From positions 157,233 through 221,232 of the forward strand of contig NZ_PVTY01000005.1 in the NCBI RefSeq assembly GCF_003003175.1: a DNA stretch of 64,000 nt. Direction: 5' to 3'. The stretch comes from Nesterenkonia sandarakina. GTDB taxonomy: Bacteria > Actinomycetota > Actinomycetes > Actinomycetales > Micrococcaceae. A program made the position numbers and the translations under genes. Shown piece after piece: positions 1 to 8,598 of the stretch; the first letter of the stretch is position 1, and every line of letters starts with the position of its first letter. The notes beneath the pieces are model-generated. The model was not told where the DNA came from. It saw nothing but the letters and a program-made list of their open reading frames with translations, and did not search any database.

Positions 1-2
1 TC

Positions 3-845
3 GCCTCCCCGCCCCAGGCTGACTTCGGCGGACTGCCGCACCCGACGATCCTCGGTGCCGCGCACCTGCTCGGGATCGAGGAGGTCTACGCCGTCGGCGG
101 CGCGCAGGCGGTGGCGATGTTCGCCTACGGGGCCAAGGACGAGAGCGGCCAGCAGGTGTGCCCGCCGGTCTCGCTGATCACCGGTCCGGGGAACATCTTC
201 GTGGCCACGGCCAAGCGCGCGGTCCAGGGGGTGGTGGGCATCGATTCCGAGGCCGGCCCCACCGAGATCATGGTGCTCGCCGATGAGACTGCTCCGGCGG
301 AGCTGATCGCCGCGGATCTGATCTCCCAGGCGGAGCATGATGCGTTGGCCGCCGCGGTGCTGGTCACGCCGTCCATGTCACTGGCCGAGGCCGTGGGCAC
401 CCAGGTCGAGCTGCAGGCACGCAACACCCGGCATGCGGACCGGGTCAAGCAGGCGCTCAGCGGCACCCAGTCTGCGGTGCTCGTGGTCGACACCATGGAA
501 CAGGGCGTGGAGATCGCCAACGCCTACGGTGCGGAGCACCTCGAGGTGATGACCGGGGACGATGATGCGATCGTGGAGCAGATCCACAACGCCGGCGCGG
601 TCTTCGTCGGCACCCACACCCCGGTGTCCCTGGGCGACTACTGCGCCGGATCCAACCACGTCCTGCCCACCGGAGGCGCCTCGGCGTATTCCTCCGGACT
701 CAACGTCTCCAGCTTCCTGCGCTCCCAGCAGGTCATCCGCTACGGGCGTGAGGGGCTGCGCGCGGTGGCCGGCCACGTCTCAGCGCTGGCGCAGGCCGAG
801 GGCCTGCCCGCTCACGGCGACGCCGTGCAGGCCCGGTTCCGCTGA
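3..845 (+). CDS. hisD: Histidinol dehydrogenase, 3' part (5' end outside window)
   Basis: HisD oxidises L-histidinol to L-histidine with two NAD+ in the last step of histidine synthesis; it is cytosolic and zinc dependent. The reading frame is open from base 3, so the start lies upstream of the window. Visible family motifs are [12 protein letters not shown], the glycine-rich [33 protein letters not shown] (with zinc-ligand and catalytic residues) and, near the end, the AEHLEV and [13 protein letters not shown] blocks. The protein ends at the normal family C-terminus. It is followed by a strong hairpin at 899-956 rather than by hisC, so a his operon, if present, must extend leftwards. Confidence 0.97.
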   Translation, partial: ASPPQADFGGLPHPTILGAAHLLGIEEVYAVGGAQAVAMFAYGAKDESGQQVCPPVSLITGPGNIFVATAKRAVQGVVGIDSEAGPTEIMVLADETAPAELIAADLISQAEHDALAAAVLVTPSMSLAEAVGTQVELQARNTRHADRVKQALSGTQSAVLVVDTMEQGVEIANAYGAEHLEVMTGDDDAIVEQIHNAGAVFVGTHTPVSLGDYCAGSNHVLPTGGASAYSSGLNVSSFLRSQQVIRYGREGLRAVAGHVSALAQAEGLPAHGDAVQARFR

Positions 846-898
846 GCTGATGCGGCGGGCCCGGGCAGCCCGCTGAGCTGCACGCGCAGGCCCTGCCG

Positions 899-956
899 AC
901 GACGACGGCGGACGCGACTCTCCCGCGAATGAGAGAGTCGAGCCCGCCGTCGTCGT
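899..956 (+). terminator. Two-tier hairpin terminator after hisD
   Basis: A perfect 13-bp outer stem (899-911 with 944-956) encloses a perfect 8-bp inner stem (915-922 with 933-940) and a 10-nt loop. It lacks a long T-run, which is usual in high-GC actinobacteria. It lies between the convergent hisD and wall-hydrolase genes and could act in both directions. The rest of the 304-base gap 846-1149 contains only the short repeat at 1120-1147 and no convincing gene. Confidence 0.75.
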
Positions 957-1119
957 GCTGAAACTGCCGTGGTGGAGTGCCGTGGTGAGGCTGCCGTGCT
1001 GAGCAGCGCGCGCCTGGCAGTGTGTGCGCTCCCAGACGGGTGTTGGCGCCTGGCATGGCGGCGCAGGGAGCGGCACCGTGGGTGGCGCCGCTCCCTGAGT
1101 CGCCGTCTCTGAGCGGAAC

Positions 1120-1147
1120 GCTCAGAGCTGAGTGCTCAGAGCTGAGT
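1120..1147. repeat. 14-bp tandem repeat, two full copies
   Basis: The unit GCTCAGAGCTGAGT occurs twice in tandem with a partial third copy running into the stop codon of the wall-hydrolase gene. Each unit can fold as CTCAG-AG-CTGAG. It may contribute to termination of the minus-strand gene; no other role can be seen. Confidence 0.5.
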
Positions 1148-1149
1148 GC

Positions 1150-4100
1150 TCAGGCCTGCGAGATGTAGCTGGTGTTGACCCATCCGGTGTGGGTGTCCCC
1201 GCCGGCGGTGTACTGGACCTTCAGCCATGAGCCCTCACGCTGGAGCTGCTGGAGCTCCGCGCCGCGGGGGATCTGCACCAGCTTGTCGCTGGAGGTCGCG
1301 GCCTTCTCGCGCAGCGGCACGCTGTAGGTCGAGGTCCAGGTCCCTGCGGCGGAGGCCGATGATGCAGTCTTCGCGCTGGGGTGGACCTTGTAGTACTCGT
1401 CCCCGTAGCCGCCCGGGTCACCCTTCAGGCCCAGCTGGGAGGTGCAGTGTGGCCAGGCCTTCCAGCCCTGCTTCTTCCAGAGCATGTGGGCCCGCTTGAT
1501 CTGCTCCGCCTTCGTGGCCTGGTGCGGGAAGCCGGAGCCACCCACCTCTTTCCAGGACTCTGGGCTGAACTGGATGCCGCCGTAGAAGCCGTTGCCGGTG
1601 TTGATCTTCCAGTTTCCACCGGATTCACACTGGGCCAGCTTGTCCCAGGCCGAGCTGTACGGTCCGTTGGCGCTCTTCTTGTGCATGGCCGAGGTCGACG
1701 GCGCCGTGGAGGAGCCGCTGCCGGAGGATCCGGTGTTCGAACCGGTGTTGTTGGAACCGGAGCCCGAGGTCGCCGGAGCTGAGGTGCTCAGGAACTGCGC
1801 AGACATCCAGCCGGTGGCGCCGTTGACCTTGATCTCCTGCCAGCCGTTCGACTTCTTCTCGAGCAGCTGGACCTTCGTCCCGGTCCGCACGGAGAACATG
1901 GGGCTGTTCTCGGTGCTCGGGCCCATGCGGACGTTCACCTGGGCCGTGGCGTAGGCGGTTCCGACAACCTTGCTCGTGCTGTTCGTCGAGTTGGCCAGCG
2001 TGGGAGTGGAGCTGCTGGAGCCTGTGTTGCTCGAGCTGCTCGCCGGACCGGAGTTGATGTAGGTGGAGTCGACCCAGACGGTCTTGCCGCTATAGACGAA
2101 GCTGACCCAGCTGCCGTTGCGCCCGGTGATCTCGAACTGGCGCAGCGGGTTAAGGTTCAGCACGATCGGGTGTGACGTGCCTGGTCCTCCGCGAGCATTC
2201 AGGTAGATGCCGGGCTTGACGTGATGCGTCCCGGTGGCAGGCTTAGTCGAGCTCGACGTCGACCCGGTGTTCGCGGAGGAACCCGTGCTGGAACCGGTAG
2301 AGGGGGTCGAGCCCGAGGAGCCGGCCGTCACCAGATTCACGTAGTTGGCATGCACCCAGAGGGTGCGGGAGCCGTCGACGAACCGGAGCCAGGAACCCTG
2401 CCGGCCGTTGACCGTGACCGTGGTGCCAGGCGCCAGGGTCTTCGCGATCGAACTGGTGCTGCTGGGACCGGTGCGCACATTCAGCGGACCGCCGGGCTGG
2501 ACCCGGTAGGTGCCGCTTGCTGCGGTGACTCCGGTGTTCGAGGCCGGCGCCGGAGCAGAGGTGGTCGCCTTCGTCAGGTAGCCCGAGTGGACCCACAGTG
2601 TGCGGGAGCCGTCCTGGAAACTGACCCAGTCACCCCTCTTTCCGGTGATCGAGATCCTGGTTCCCGCCGGAAGCATCTTCGCACTGGAGCTCGTCGCCGA
2701 GGCGCCGGTCCGAGCGTGGAGGCTCACGCCGCTCTGGACCTGGAAGGTCCCGCTGGCCGCGATGGTCGTGGGGGTGTTCGACGTCGAGGACTCTGGTCCA
2801 CCGGGGATGGTCTCGGAGCCGGAGCCGGACCCCGTGCTGACATTCACCCTGTTGACGTAGTTTGCGTGCACCCAGAGGTTCCGTGAGCCGTCCACGAAAC
2901 GGAGCCAGGAGCCCTGCCGCCCGTTGACCGTGACCGTGGTCCCGGCCGCAAGGGTCTTGGCGACCGCGCTGGTGCTGCTGGGACCGGTGCGCACGTTCAG
3001 TCGCCCGCCCGGCTGCACCTGATAGGTGCCGCTGGCCGCGGTGACCCCGGCGTTCGATGCCGGAGACGGTGCCGGAGTGGTGACCTGGGTGACGTAGTTC
3101 GCATGCACCCAGAGCGTGCGGGAGCCGTCGACGAACCGGAGCCAGGAGCCCTGCCGGCCGTTGACCGTGACCGTGGTCCCGGGAGCAAGGGTCTTCGCGA
3201 TCGAGCTGGTGCTGCTGGGACCGGTGCGGGCGTTCAGGTTCACGCCGGGCTGGACCCGGTAGCTGCCGCTGGCCGCAGTGACCCCGGAGCCCGTCGAGGG
3301 AGCCGGCGTGGTGACCAGGTTGACGTAGTTCGCATGCACCCAGAGCGTGCTGGATCCATCCCCGAACCGCAGCCAGGAGCCCTGGCGCCCGTTGACCGTG
3401 ACCGTGGTCCCGGCCGCAAGGGTCTTGGCGACCGCGCTGGTGCTGCTGGGACCGGTGCGCACATTCAGTCGCCCACCCGGCTGCACCTGATAGGTGCCGC
3501 TGGCCGCGGTGACCCCGGAGCCCGCCGAGGGAGCCGGCGTGGTGACCAGGTTGACGTAGTTCGCATGCACCCAGAGCGTGCCGGATCCATCCACGAACCG
3601 CAGCCATGAGCCCTGGCGCCCGTTGACCGTGACCGTGGTCCCGGCCGCCAGAGTCTTGGCGACCGAGCTGGTGCTGCTGGGACCGGTGCGCACATTCAGT
3701 CGCCCGCCCGGCTGGACCTGATACGTGCCGCTGGCCGCAGTGACCCCGGAGCCCGCCGAGGGGGCTGGCGTGGTGACCTGGTTGACGTAGTTCGCATGAA
3801 CCCAGAGCGTGCCGGATCCATCCACGAAACGCAGCCAGGAGCCCTGCCTGCCGTTGACCGTGACCGTGGTCCCGGCCGCCAGAGTCTTGGCGACCGAGCT
3901 GGTGCTGCTGGGACCGGTGCGCACGTTCAGTCGCCCGCCCGGCTGCACCTGATAGGTGCCGCTGGCCGCAGTGACCCCGGAACCCGTCGAAGGCGTCGGC
4001 GTGGTGACGAGGTTGACGTAGTTCGCATGCACCCAAAGGGTGGCTGAACCATCCACGAACCGCAGCCAGGAGCCCTGCCGGCCGTTGACCGTGACCGTGG

Positions 4101-6045
4101 TCCCGGCCGCCAAGGTCTTCGCGATCGCACTGGTGCTGCTGGGACCGGTGCGCACGTTCAGCCGCCCGCCCGGCTGCACCTGATAGGTGCCGCTGGCCGC
4201 GGTGACCCCGGTGTCCGGTGCAGGCTCGGGTGTGGTGACCCGGTTGACGTAGTTGGCGTGCACCCAGAGCGTGCGGGAGCCGTCGACGAACCGGAGCCAG
4301 GAGCCCTGGCGCCCGTTGACCGTGACCGTGGTCCCGGGAGCAAGGGTCTTCGCGATCGCACTGGTGCTGCTGGGACCGGTGCGCACGTTCAGCCGCCCGC
4401 CCGGCTGCACCTGATAGCTGCCGCTGGCGGCAGAGATGGTCTCGGATCCCGACCCCGAGCCGGTGCTGATGTCGACCTTGTTGACGTAGTTCGCATGCAC
4501 CCAGAGGTTCCGTGAGCCGTCGACGAACCGGAGCCAGGAGCCCTGCCGGCCGTTGACCGTGACCGTGGTCCCGGGGGCAAGGGTCTTCGCGATCGCACTG
4601 GTGCTGCTGGGACCGGTGCGCACGTTCAGCCGCCCGCCGGGCTGGACCTGATAGGTCCCGCTGGCGGCGGTCACGCCGGTGCTCGGTGTAGGAGCCGGCG
4701 CCGGAGTGGTGACCCGGTTGACGTAGTTCGCATGCACCCAGAGCGTGCGGGAGCCGTCGACGAACCGGAGCCAGGAACCCTGCCGGCCGTTGACCGTGAC
4801 CGTGGTCCCGGGGGCAAGGGTCTTCGCGATCGCACTGGTGCTGCTGGGACCGGTGCGCACATTCAGCGGACCACCCGGCTGGACCGTGTAGCTGCCGCTG
4901 GCCGGGGTCACATTGGTCGGTGCAGGCGCAGGCGCGGCGACCTCAGACATGAAGTCGCTGTGGGACCAGACTGTCTGGCCGTTTCGGCTGAACTTCAACC
5001 AGCTGCCGTGCGTGGCGGTGACGGTGACCTCGGTGCCCGACGCCAGTCCCTGGAGGACCGCATAGTTCGTGCCAGGTCCGCTGCGGGCGTTGAGCGACGT
5101 GGTGGTGCGGTACTGGGTCGGCGTGATCGAAGTGCCCTCAGGCACCGAGGCCGCGGGCACGGTGGTGCCGCCTCCGGCGGGGCGAGAGGGGGTGAGCGAA
5201 GAGTGTGCCACCCAGCCGGTCCGGCCGTTGGCGTTAACTCGCATCATGGAGTTGCTCATGTCACCGGGAGATGCCGTCAGCGTGGCACCCGCGCCGAGCT
5301 GCATGATGACGGCGCCTGCGCTGCTCGCAGTGGCGCGCAGCGGGGTGGAGTTCAGGGTCCAGTAGTTGCAGGAGGACGGGGTGGTGATGTTGAGCACCGT
5401 CGTGGCACCCGAGCGCAGGTTGACCCCGCGCTGGGAGAGCCAGGTGGTCGGATTGTGAGAGGTGCCGTTGATCCACGCGCCCTCCCAGATCTCCAGGTGC
5501 AGGTGCGGGCCGGTGGAGGGTCCCGAGCTGCCGACCAGGCCGATGGTCTGGCCGGCCTTCACGTTCTGGCCGATCCGGACGTGGGTATTCGCATTCCACA
5601 TGTGGTAGTACGCGCTGTGGAAGGTCTTGCCGCCAACCCGGTGCTGCACGACGACGTAGCTGGCGTTGTACCGGTTGCCGGTGAAGGTGCGCACCACGGT
5701 GCCATCGGCCACCGAGGCGATCGGAGTGCCGTCGGCGGCTCCGAGGTCCTGGCCCAGGTGCCAGGTCGAGGCACCGACGGCCGGCATGCAGCGTGGGCCA
5801 TAGGGGGAGGTGTAGCTGTAGGCGCGCTGGGCAATGGGGGATCTGAACTGCGTGGCGTTCTGAGCTGCGGAGATGTCCACGGCGCCCAGCCCGGCGAGGC
5901 TCGTCGCTGGGGCATCCACCCCCACCACGGGCAGCGGCGCCACGTTCATCGGTGCGGTGTCCGCAGCAGCGGCATTCGCAGTCATCGGCAAAGTCAGACC
6001 TACGGCGAGACCGCCGACGACGGCAGACGAGAGTTTTTTCGGCAC
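1150..6045 (-). CDS. Secreted M23 endopeptidase with SH3-repeat array and Rpf-like domain
   Basis: A 1631-residue exported cell-wall hydrolase. A Sec signal peptide (about 1-29, AxA-type site) is followed by a LytM/M23 zinc endopeptidase domain (about 65-205) with ligands H96 and D100 in HLGQD and the HLHLEI block at 181-186. Then come about 15 SH3-like wall-binding repeats, ten of them nearly identical. An Rpf/transglycosylase-like domain (about 1465-1540) has QCESGGNW with the expected catalytic glutamate, and a final SH3 repeat closes the protein. It should cleave peptide cross-links and glycan strands while gripping peptidoglycan. The start is GTG at 6045, preceded by GAGGAAG. Linkers are Ser/Gly/Pro/Thr rich. 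The gene stands alone behind a 600-base leader. M23 plus Rpf catalysis in one chain is unusual. Confidence 0.93.
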   Translation of the reverse strand: MPKKLSSAVVGGLAVGLTLPMTANAAAADTAPMNVAPLPVVGVDAPATSLAGLGAVDISAAQNATQFRSPIAQRAYSYTSPYGPRCMPAVGASTWHLGQDLGAADGTPIASVADGTVVRTFTGNRYNASYVVVQHRVGGKTFHSAYYHMWNANTHVRIGQNVKAGQTIGLVGSSGPSTGPHLHLEIWEGAWINGTSHNPTTWLSQRGVNLRSGATTVLNITTPSSCNYWTLNSTPLRATASSAGAVIMQLGAGATLTASPGDMSNSMMRVNANGRTGWVAHSSLTPSRPAGGGTTVPAASVPEGTSITPTQYRTTTSLNARSGPGTNYAVLQGLASGTEVTVTATHGSWLKFSRNGQTVWSHSDFMSEVAAPAPAPTNVTPASGSYTVQPGGPLNVRTGPSSTSAIAKTLAPGTTVTVNGRQGSWLRFVDGSRTLWVHANYVNRVTTPAPAPTPSTGVTAASGTYQVQPGGRLNVRTGPSSTSAIAKTLAPGTTVTVNGRQGSWLRFVDGSRNLWVHANYVNKVDISTGSGSGSETISAASGSYQVQPGGRLNVRTGPSSTSAIAKTLAPGTTVTVNGRQGSWLRFVDGSRTLWVHANYVNRVTTPEPAPDTGVTAASGTYQVQPGGRLNVRTGPSSTSAIAKTLAAGTTVTVNGRQGSWLRFVDGSATLWVHANYVNLVTTPTPSTGSGVTAASGTYQVQPGGRLNVRTGPSSTSSVAKTLAAGTTVTVNGRQGSWLRFVDGSGTLWVHANYVNQVTTPAPSAGSGVTAASGTYQVQPGGRLNVRTGPSSTSSVAKTLAAGTTVTVNGRQGSWLRFVDGSGTLWVHANYVNLVTTPAPSAGSGVTAASGTYQVQPGGRLNVRTGPSSTSAVAKTLAAGTTVTVNGRQGSWLRFGDGSSTLWVHANYVNLVTTPAPSTGSGVTAASGSYRVQPGVNLNARTGPSSTSSIAKTLAPGTTVTVNGRQGSWLRFVDGSRTLWVHANYVTQVTTPAPSPASNAGVTAASGTYQVQPGGRLNVRTGPSSTSAVAKTLAAGTTVTVNGRQGSWLRFVDGSRNLWVHANYVNRVNVSTGSGSGSETIPGGPESSTSNTPTTIAASGTFQVQSGVSLHARTGASATSSSAKMLPAGTRISITGKRGDWVSFQDGSRTLWVHSGYLTKATTSAPAPASNTGVTAASGTYRVQPGGPLNVRTGPSSTSSIAKTLAPGTTVTVNGRQGSWLRFVDGSRTLWVHANYVNLVTAGSSGSTPSTGSSTGSSANTGSTSSSTKPATGTHHVKPGIYLNARGGPGTSHPIVLNLNPLRQFEITGRNGSWVSFVYSGKTVWVDSTYINSGPASSSSNTGSSSSTPTLANSTNSTSKVVGTAYATAQVNVRMGPSTENSPMFSVRTGTKVQLLEKKSNGWQEIKVNGATGWMSAQFLSTSAPATSGSGSNNTGSNTGSSGSGSSTAPSTSAMHKKSANGPYSSAWDKLAQCESGGNWKINTGNGFYGGIQFSPESWKEVGGSGFPHQATKAEQIKRAHMLWKKQGWKAWPHCTSQLGLKGDPGGYGDEYYKVHPSAKTASSASAAGTWTSTYSVPLREKAATSSDKLVQIPRGAELQQLQREGSWLKVQYTAGGDTHTGWVNTSYISQA
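2330..4910 (-). repeat. About 230-bp tandem DNA repeat encoding SH3 modules
   Basis: Inside the wall-hydrolase gene about eleven units of roughly 200-280 bp encode modules of the type LNVRTGPSSTS...GSWLRFVDGS...LWVHANYV. Nine or ten units are nearly identical at DNA level, including third codon positions, while the unit around 2560-2760 is clearly divergent. Spacers alternate between TTPAPSTGSG-like and STGSGSGSETI-like sequences. Such identity implies recent duplication or gene conversion, and the copy number is likely to vary between strains or be collapsed in short-read assemblies. Confidence 0.9.
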
Positions 6046-6646
6046 GGGTGCTTCCTCACTAGTCGTTCACATCAGAACGGCTCCGTGAATACACCGGACA
6101 ACACCCGCGGCAGGCGACTGGGAGCCTCGCACTCAGCGGCTGGGAGACCGGAGAGCCCCCTACGGGTACGTGAGGACCAGCACGCAATGGCGCGTGCATA
6201 CGGGGTATTCATAAGCAGATATGGCGACTGGGGAAGCAGCGAACCGTACTAGGAGATGGGAAACCTGCGCGTACAGCAAGCCGAGTCGTGACTACTGTAA
6301 CCCATGATTTGTTCTCCGCGACAAGAGTTTTTAGGAAAGCTTCCAGTTCGACTTTAACCAGCTCGTAATCGTGGAAACGAACAGAACACGGCCGGTTGAT
6401 GAACCTGGCGGATGAGACGAGGCGGGCGGATGCGTTCACGCCGAAGAGTTCCCCGGATCGAGGCTATGACTGGAGGGCAGCGCAACTGGCGAACATCACT
6501 ACCGCAGGACATCCGCGTGGCGCTGCACTGCCCTCGCTCGAAAAGTATCCCATTTCCCAGGTCAAGGAACGGCCGGCTGCCCCAAGGCTGAGACCATTGT
6601 GATGAGAACGTGACCCACTGCGCTGGGCACGTGCCACACTGGACGC
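6046..6646. other. 600-bp intergenic region with divergent regulatory signals
   Basis: No credible gene is seen here; base composition is lower in GC than the flanking genes. Read on the minus strand it is a long leader for the wall-hydrolase gene. It contains a small hairpin (GCACGC/GCGTGC, near 6180-6200) and, at 6288-6301 on the plus strand, a direct repeat GTGAC-N4-GTAAC that resembles MtrA-type operators. The conserved core of the c-di-AMP (ydaO) riboswitch often found before rpf genes was sought and not recognised. The right end supplies the plus-strand promoter for the lipoprotein gene (CACACT six bases before its ATG). Confidence 0.5.
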
Positions 6647-7309
6647 ATGACACCGAACTTCTCTCCGACGCGCCCGCAGTCTCTGGGCTTCGGCACCACC
6701 GGGGCGCGCCTCAGAAGCACGCTCGCCCTCGTCGCGATCGCCCCCCTGGTCCTCCTGGGATGCGCGGCCGAGGAGGAGTCCGGCGAGAGCCCTGAGACCA
6801 CCGCATCAGAGGCGCCCGCATCTGCAGAGCCCAGCGCCTCGCCGGAGCCCAGTGCCTCGCCGGAGCCCACCGAGGAAGACGTCGAGAGCGAGGGGGAAGC
6901 CGGCGACGACGCCGGGGAGATCCCCTCCGGCGAGGGCCGGGGTGGCGAGCTTCCCGATCCCGACGAGCTCGACCTCGAAAGGACCGAGGAGCTGGGTGCT
7001 TATTTCTCTGAAGCAGAAGCTTGCATGTCTGTCGGATCAATGATCGATGGCTTGCAGACGGATATGAATTCTGGGGTGGAAGAACAAGGCGTCGTGGACG
7101 AGATCTATCTCGCCGTCGAACAGAACTACATTCTGGCCCCTGATGAACTTCGTGAACCTCTGGAAAACATTCTTTCCCTGCTCGACACCGAAGTGGACTC
7201 CCTTGACGAGGAAGCAGTCCTGGTGGCCGCGGAGCCGGTGGCCGGATGGCTGACCGTGGGATTCTGCGACGGCGAATACCACAACCAGGTCTTCGGAGAC
7301 GACGCGTAG
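6647..7309 (+). CDS. Predicted lipoprotein of unknown function
   Basis: A 220-residue exported protein. The N-terminal hydrophobic stretch ends in a lipobox, LLGC, so it should be diacylated at that cysteine and anchored outside the membrane. A disordered Ser/Pro/Glu-rich linker with repeats of the type ASPEPSASPEP follows, then an acidic region and a more ordered C-terminal half (about residues 105-215) with two cysteines. No family was recognised. There is no Shine-Dalgarno; a weak -10-like CACACT sits six bases before ATG, so the mRNA may be leaderless. It resembles the lipoprotein at 17003-17899 in layout (lipobox plus acidic repeat linker plus small helical domain), but homology cannot be asserted. 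Confidence 0.75.
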   Translation: MTPNFSPTRPQSLGFGTTGARLRSTLALVAIAPLVLLGCAAEEESGESPETTASEAPASAEPSASPEPSASPEPTEEDVESEGEAGDDAGEIPSGEGRGGELPDPDELDLERTEELGAYFSEAEACMSVGSMIDGLQTDMNSGVEEQGVVDEIYLAVEQNYILAPDELREPLENILSLLDTEVDSLDEEAVLVAAEPVAGWLTVGFCDGEYHNQVFGDDA

Positions 7310-7355
7310 GCACTGTGGGTCCCAGGCAGTTCACAGCCCTTGACCACCGTGCACC

Positions 7356-7374
7356 CAAGAAGCGCTCCTAGTGT
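7356..7374 (+). promoter_or_regulatory. Promoter of small RNA copy 1
   Basis: CAAG, nine bases, then TAGTGT (7369-7374). The same CAAG-N9-TAGNGT arrangement precedes all three copies of the RNA element, so the promoter is duplicated with the RNA. Expected transcription start is about 7381. Confidence 0.6.
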
Positions 7375-7380
7375 GGGAAG

Positions 7381-7461
7381 TGCCTCTTGAAGGTGCGAGT
7401 GATTCAGCAGACCCCGCGTCTCGGAACAGTGTCCCCTCACACTCCGGGCGCGGGGTCTGCG
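7381..7461 (+). ncRNA. Small structured RNA element, copy 1 of 3
   Basis: A conserved 5' segment AAGGTGCGAGTGATTC (7390-7405) is followed by a long hairpin: a perfect 11-bp outer stem (7408-7418 with 7449-7459) and an inner hairpin AGTGT/ACACT (7428-7432 with 7439-7443) closing a C-rich loop CCCCTC. The inner stem differs from copies 2 and 3 by a compensatory pair change (T-A here, C-G there), and the outer stem differs completely in sequence while keeping its pairing. It carries its own promoter and is not a leader of a visible adjacent gene; the downstream S4 gene has a separate promoter. No known Rfam family was recognised. Confidence 0.7.
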
Positions 7462-7515
7462 CATTCACCGGTCATTCCGGGCACGTCGACCGCCCGGATT
7501 CCCTAGACTGAGCCC

Positions 7516-7911
7516 ATGACAGAGATCGCCCCCTCGGGGCCGACCGGACCGGTCCGCATCGACGCGTGGCTCTGGTCAGTCCGTCTCTTCAAGACCCGCT
7601 CCGCAGCCACGACCGCCTGCCGGGCCGGGCACATCACCATCGACGGCAATCCTGCCAAGGCCTCCCTGCGGATCACTCCTGGAACTCGGATCCACGTCCG
7701 CCGCCCGGGACACGAGCTAATCCTCGACGTCGTCCACACCTTGTCAAAGCGAGTAGGGCCACCCGTTGCACAGAAGGCCTATCGGGACCACTCCCCCGAA
7801 AGGATCAGGCCCCGCGACGTCGGACTGCCGGTGCGGGAACGGGGATCGGGTCGACCGACCAAACGTGAACGCCGGAAGCTCGAAGAGCTCCGTGGCCAGC
7901 TGCCCGGATGA
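7516..7911 (+). CDS. S4-domain RNA-binding protein, Hsp15-like
   Basis: A 131-residue basic protein. An N-terminal S4 domain (about residues 15-75, RIDAWLWSVRLFKTRS...ACRAGHITIDG) is followed by a basic C-terminal tail (GRPTKRERRKLEELRG), the layout of the Hsp15/HslR family, which binds stalled 50S subunits carrying peptidyl-tRNA. A role in ribosome rescue or rRNA binding is inferred from the family. The ATG has no Shine-Dalgarno; TAGACT ends exactly six bases upstream, indicating a leaderless transcript. Confidence 0.85.
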   Translation: MTEIAPSGPTGPVRIDAWLWSVRLFKTRSAATTACRAGHITIDGNPAKASLRITPGTRIHVRRPGHELILDVVHTLSKRVGPPVAQKAYRDHSPERIRPRDVGLPVRERGSGRPTKRERRKLEELRGQLPG

Positions 7912-7965
7912 GCGGTTCTGGAAGACTGCAGCTCACACCTATCCACCACCAGAGAGGCACTACAG

Positions 7966-8337
7966 ATGTCCACCAGCGATGCACTCCCTCCGATCGACCT
8001 CGGCCCCGCGGCCCAGTATCCGGAAGGGGAGGTCTTCCGAGTCTCAGCAGATGACTCTGGCTGGAACGACGACATCGCGGTGGTCCACGCCGAGGACGGC
8101 GGATTCTATGCGCTGGACGACACCTGCTCCCATGAGGCGGTGTCCCTCTCCGACGGCTACGTCGAGGAGGACACCCTGGAGTGCCCGATGCACGCCTCGG
8201 CCTTCTGCCTGCGCACCGGGGTCCCGGAGACCCTGCCGGCGCTGCGCCCCGTGAAGACGCACCGGGTCACGATGGACGGAGACCGACTGGTTCTCCATCC
8301 CGGAACGCCCCGCCCGGACGGAGACTCAGCCCCTTAG
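7966..8337 (+). CDS. Rieske-type [2Fe-2S] ferredoxin
   Basis: A 123-residue soluble Rieske protein. Cluster ligands are C54 and H56 (CSH) and C73 and H76 (CPMH), with the usual spacing of about 16 residues. The whole protein is one Rieske domain, as in ferredoxin subunits of ring-hydroxylating dioxygenases and in small NirD-like proteins. No oxygenase or reductase gene lies next to it, so its redox partner is unknown. It has a GAGAGG-type ribosome-binding site and follows the S4 gene by 54 bases. Two copies of the small RNA element lie directly downstream. Confidence 0.9.
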   Translation: MSTSDALPPIDLGPAAQYPEGEVFRVSADDSGWNDDIAVVHAEDGGFYALDDTCSHEAVSLSDGYVEEDTLECPMHASAFCLRTGVPETLPALRPVKTHRVTMDGDRLVLHPGTPRPDGDSAP

Positions 8338-8404
8338 CCTCGACCGCCAAGATGCCCGACGCACAAAGACTCAGGAAGCTCCCAGGAACTGCACGGGAAA
8401 ACGT

Positions 8405-8423
8405 CAAGAATGGCACCTAGAGT
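8405..8423 (+). promoter_or_regulatory. Promoter of small RNA copy 2
   Basis: CAAG (8405-8408), nine bases, then TAGAGT (8418-8423), matching the promoters of copies 1 and 3. Transcription should start near 8430. Confidence 0.6.
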
Positions 8424-8429
8424 CTTTAT

Positions 8430-8512
8430 TACCTCATCAAGGTGCGAGTGATTCAGAGCCCCGAGTCAGCCATTTAAAGCGTCCCCTCACGCTGGCCGAC
8501 TCGGGGCTCTTC
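8430..8512 (+). ncRNA. Small structured RNA element, copy 2 of 3
   Basis: The conserved CCTCATCAAGGTGCGAGTG-type 5' segment (core at 8439-8454) is followed by a perfect 13-bp outer stem (8455-8467 with 8498-8510), a short internal GCC/GGC helix, and the inner hairpin AGCGT/ACGCT (8478-8482 with 8489-8493) with loop CCCCTC. The outer-stem sequence is unrelated to copy 1 but pairs perfectly. A short pyrimidine-rich TCTTCTC follows, so the hairpin may double as the terminator. Confidence 0.75.
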
Positions 8513-8573
8513 TCATGCCCGAGACGCCGACCCGGATTCACAGTGACTTACCAGCCAACAACAAGTGCCCGTC

Positions 8574-8592
8574 CAAGGAGCCGTCCTAGAGT
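8574..8592 (+). promoter_or_regulatory. Promoter of small RNA copy 3
   Basis: CAAG (8574-8577), nine bases, then TAGAGT (8587-8592), as in copies 1 and 2. Transcription should start near 8599. Confidence 0.6.
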
Positions 8593-8598
8593 AGGGAC

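Noticed and set aside
2630..4036. Long minus-strand alternative frame (468 codons) inside the SH3 repeats
   Set aside because: It repeats with the SH3 DNA units in the wrong frame and has a His/Arg/Gly-rich composition typical of shadow frames.
4732..6252. Long plus-strand open frame (506 codons) opposite the wall hydrolase
   Set aside because: It is antisense to a clear multi-domain gene, repeats with the SH3 units and has no family-like content; a high-GC shadow.
6046..6360. c-di-AMP (ydaO/yuaA) riboswitch upstream of the Rpf-domain wall hydrolase
   Set aside because: Such riboswitches often precede rpf genes in actinobacteria, but the conserved core (GGGGGACC-type and GACAGCTAAC-type elements) was not found on the minus strand.
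6354..6653. 99-codon minus-strand frame in the leader region
   Set aside because: No ribosome-binding site, no recognisable domain, Arg/Cys/Ser-rich composition.
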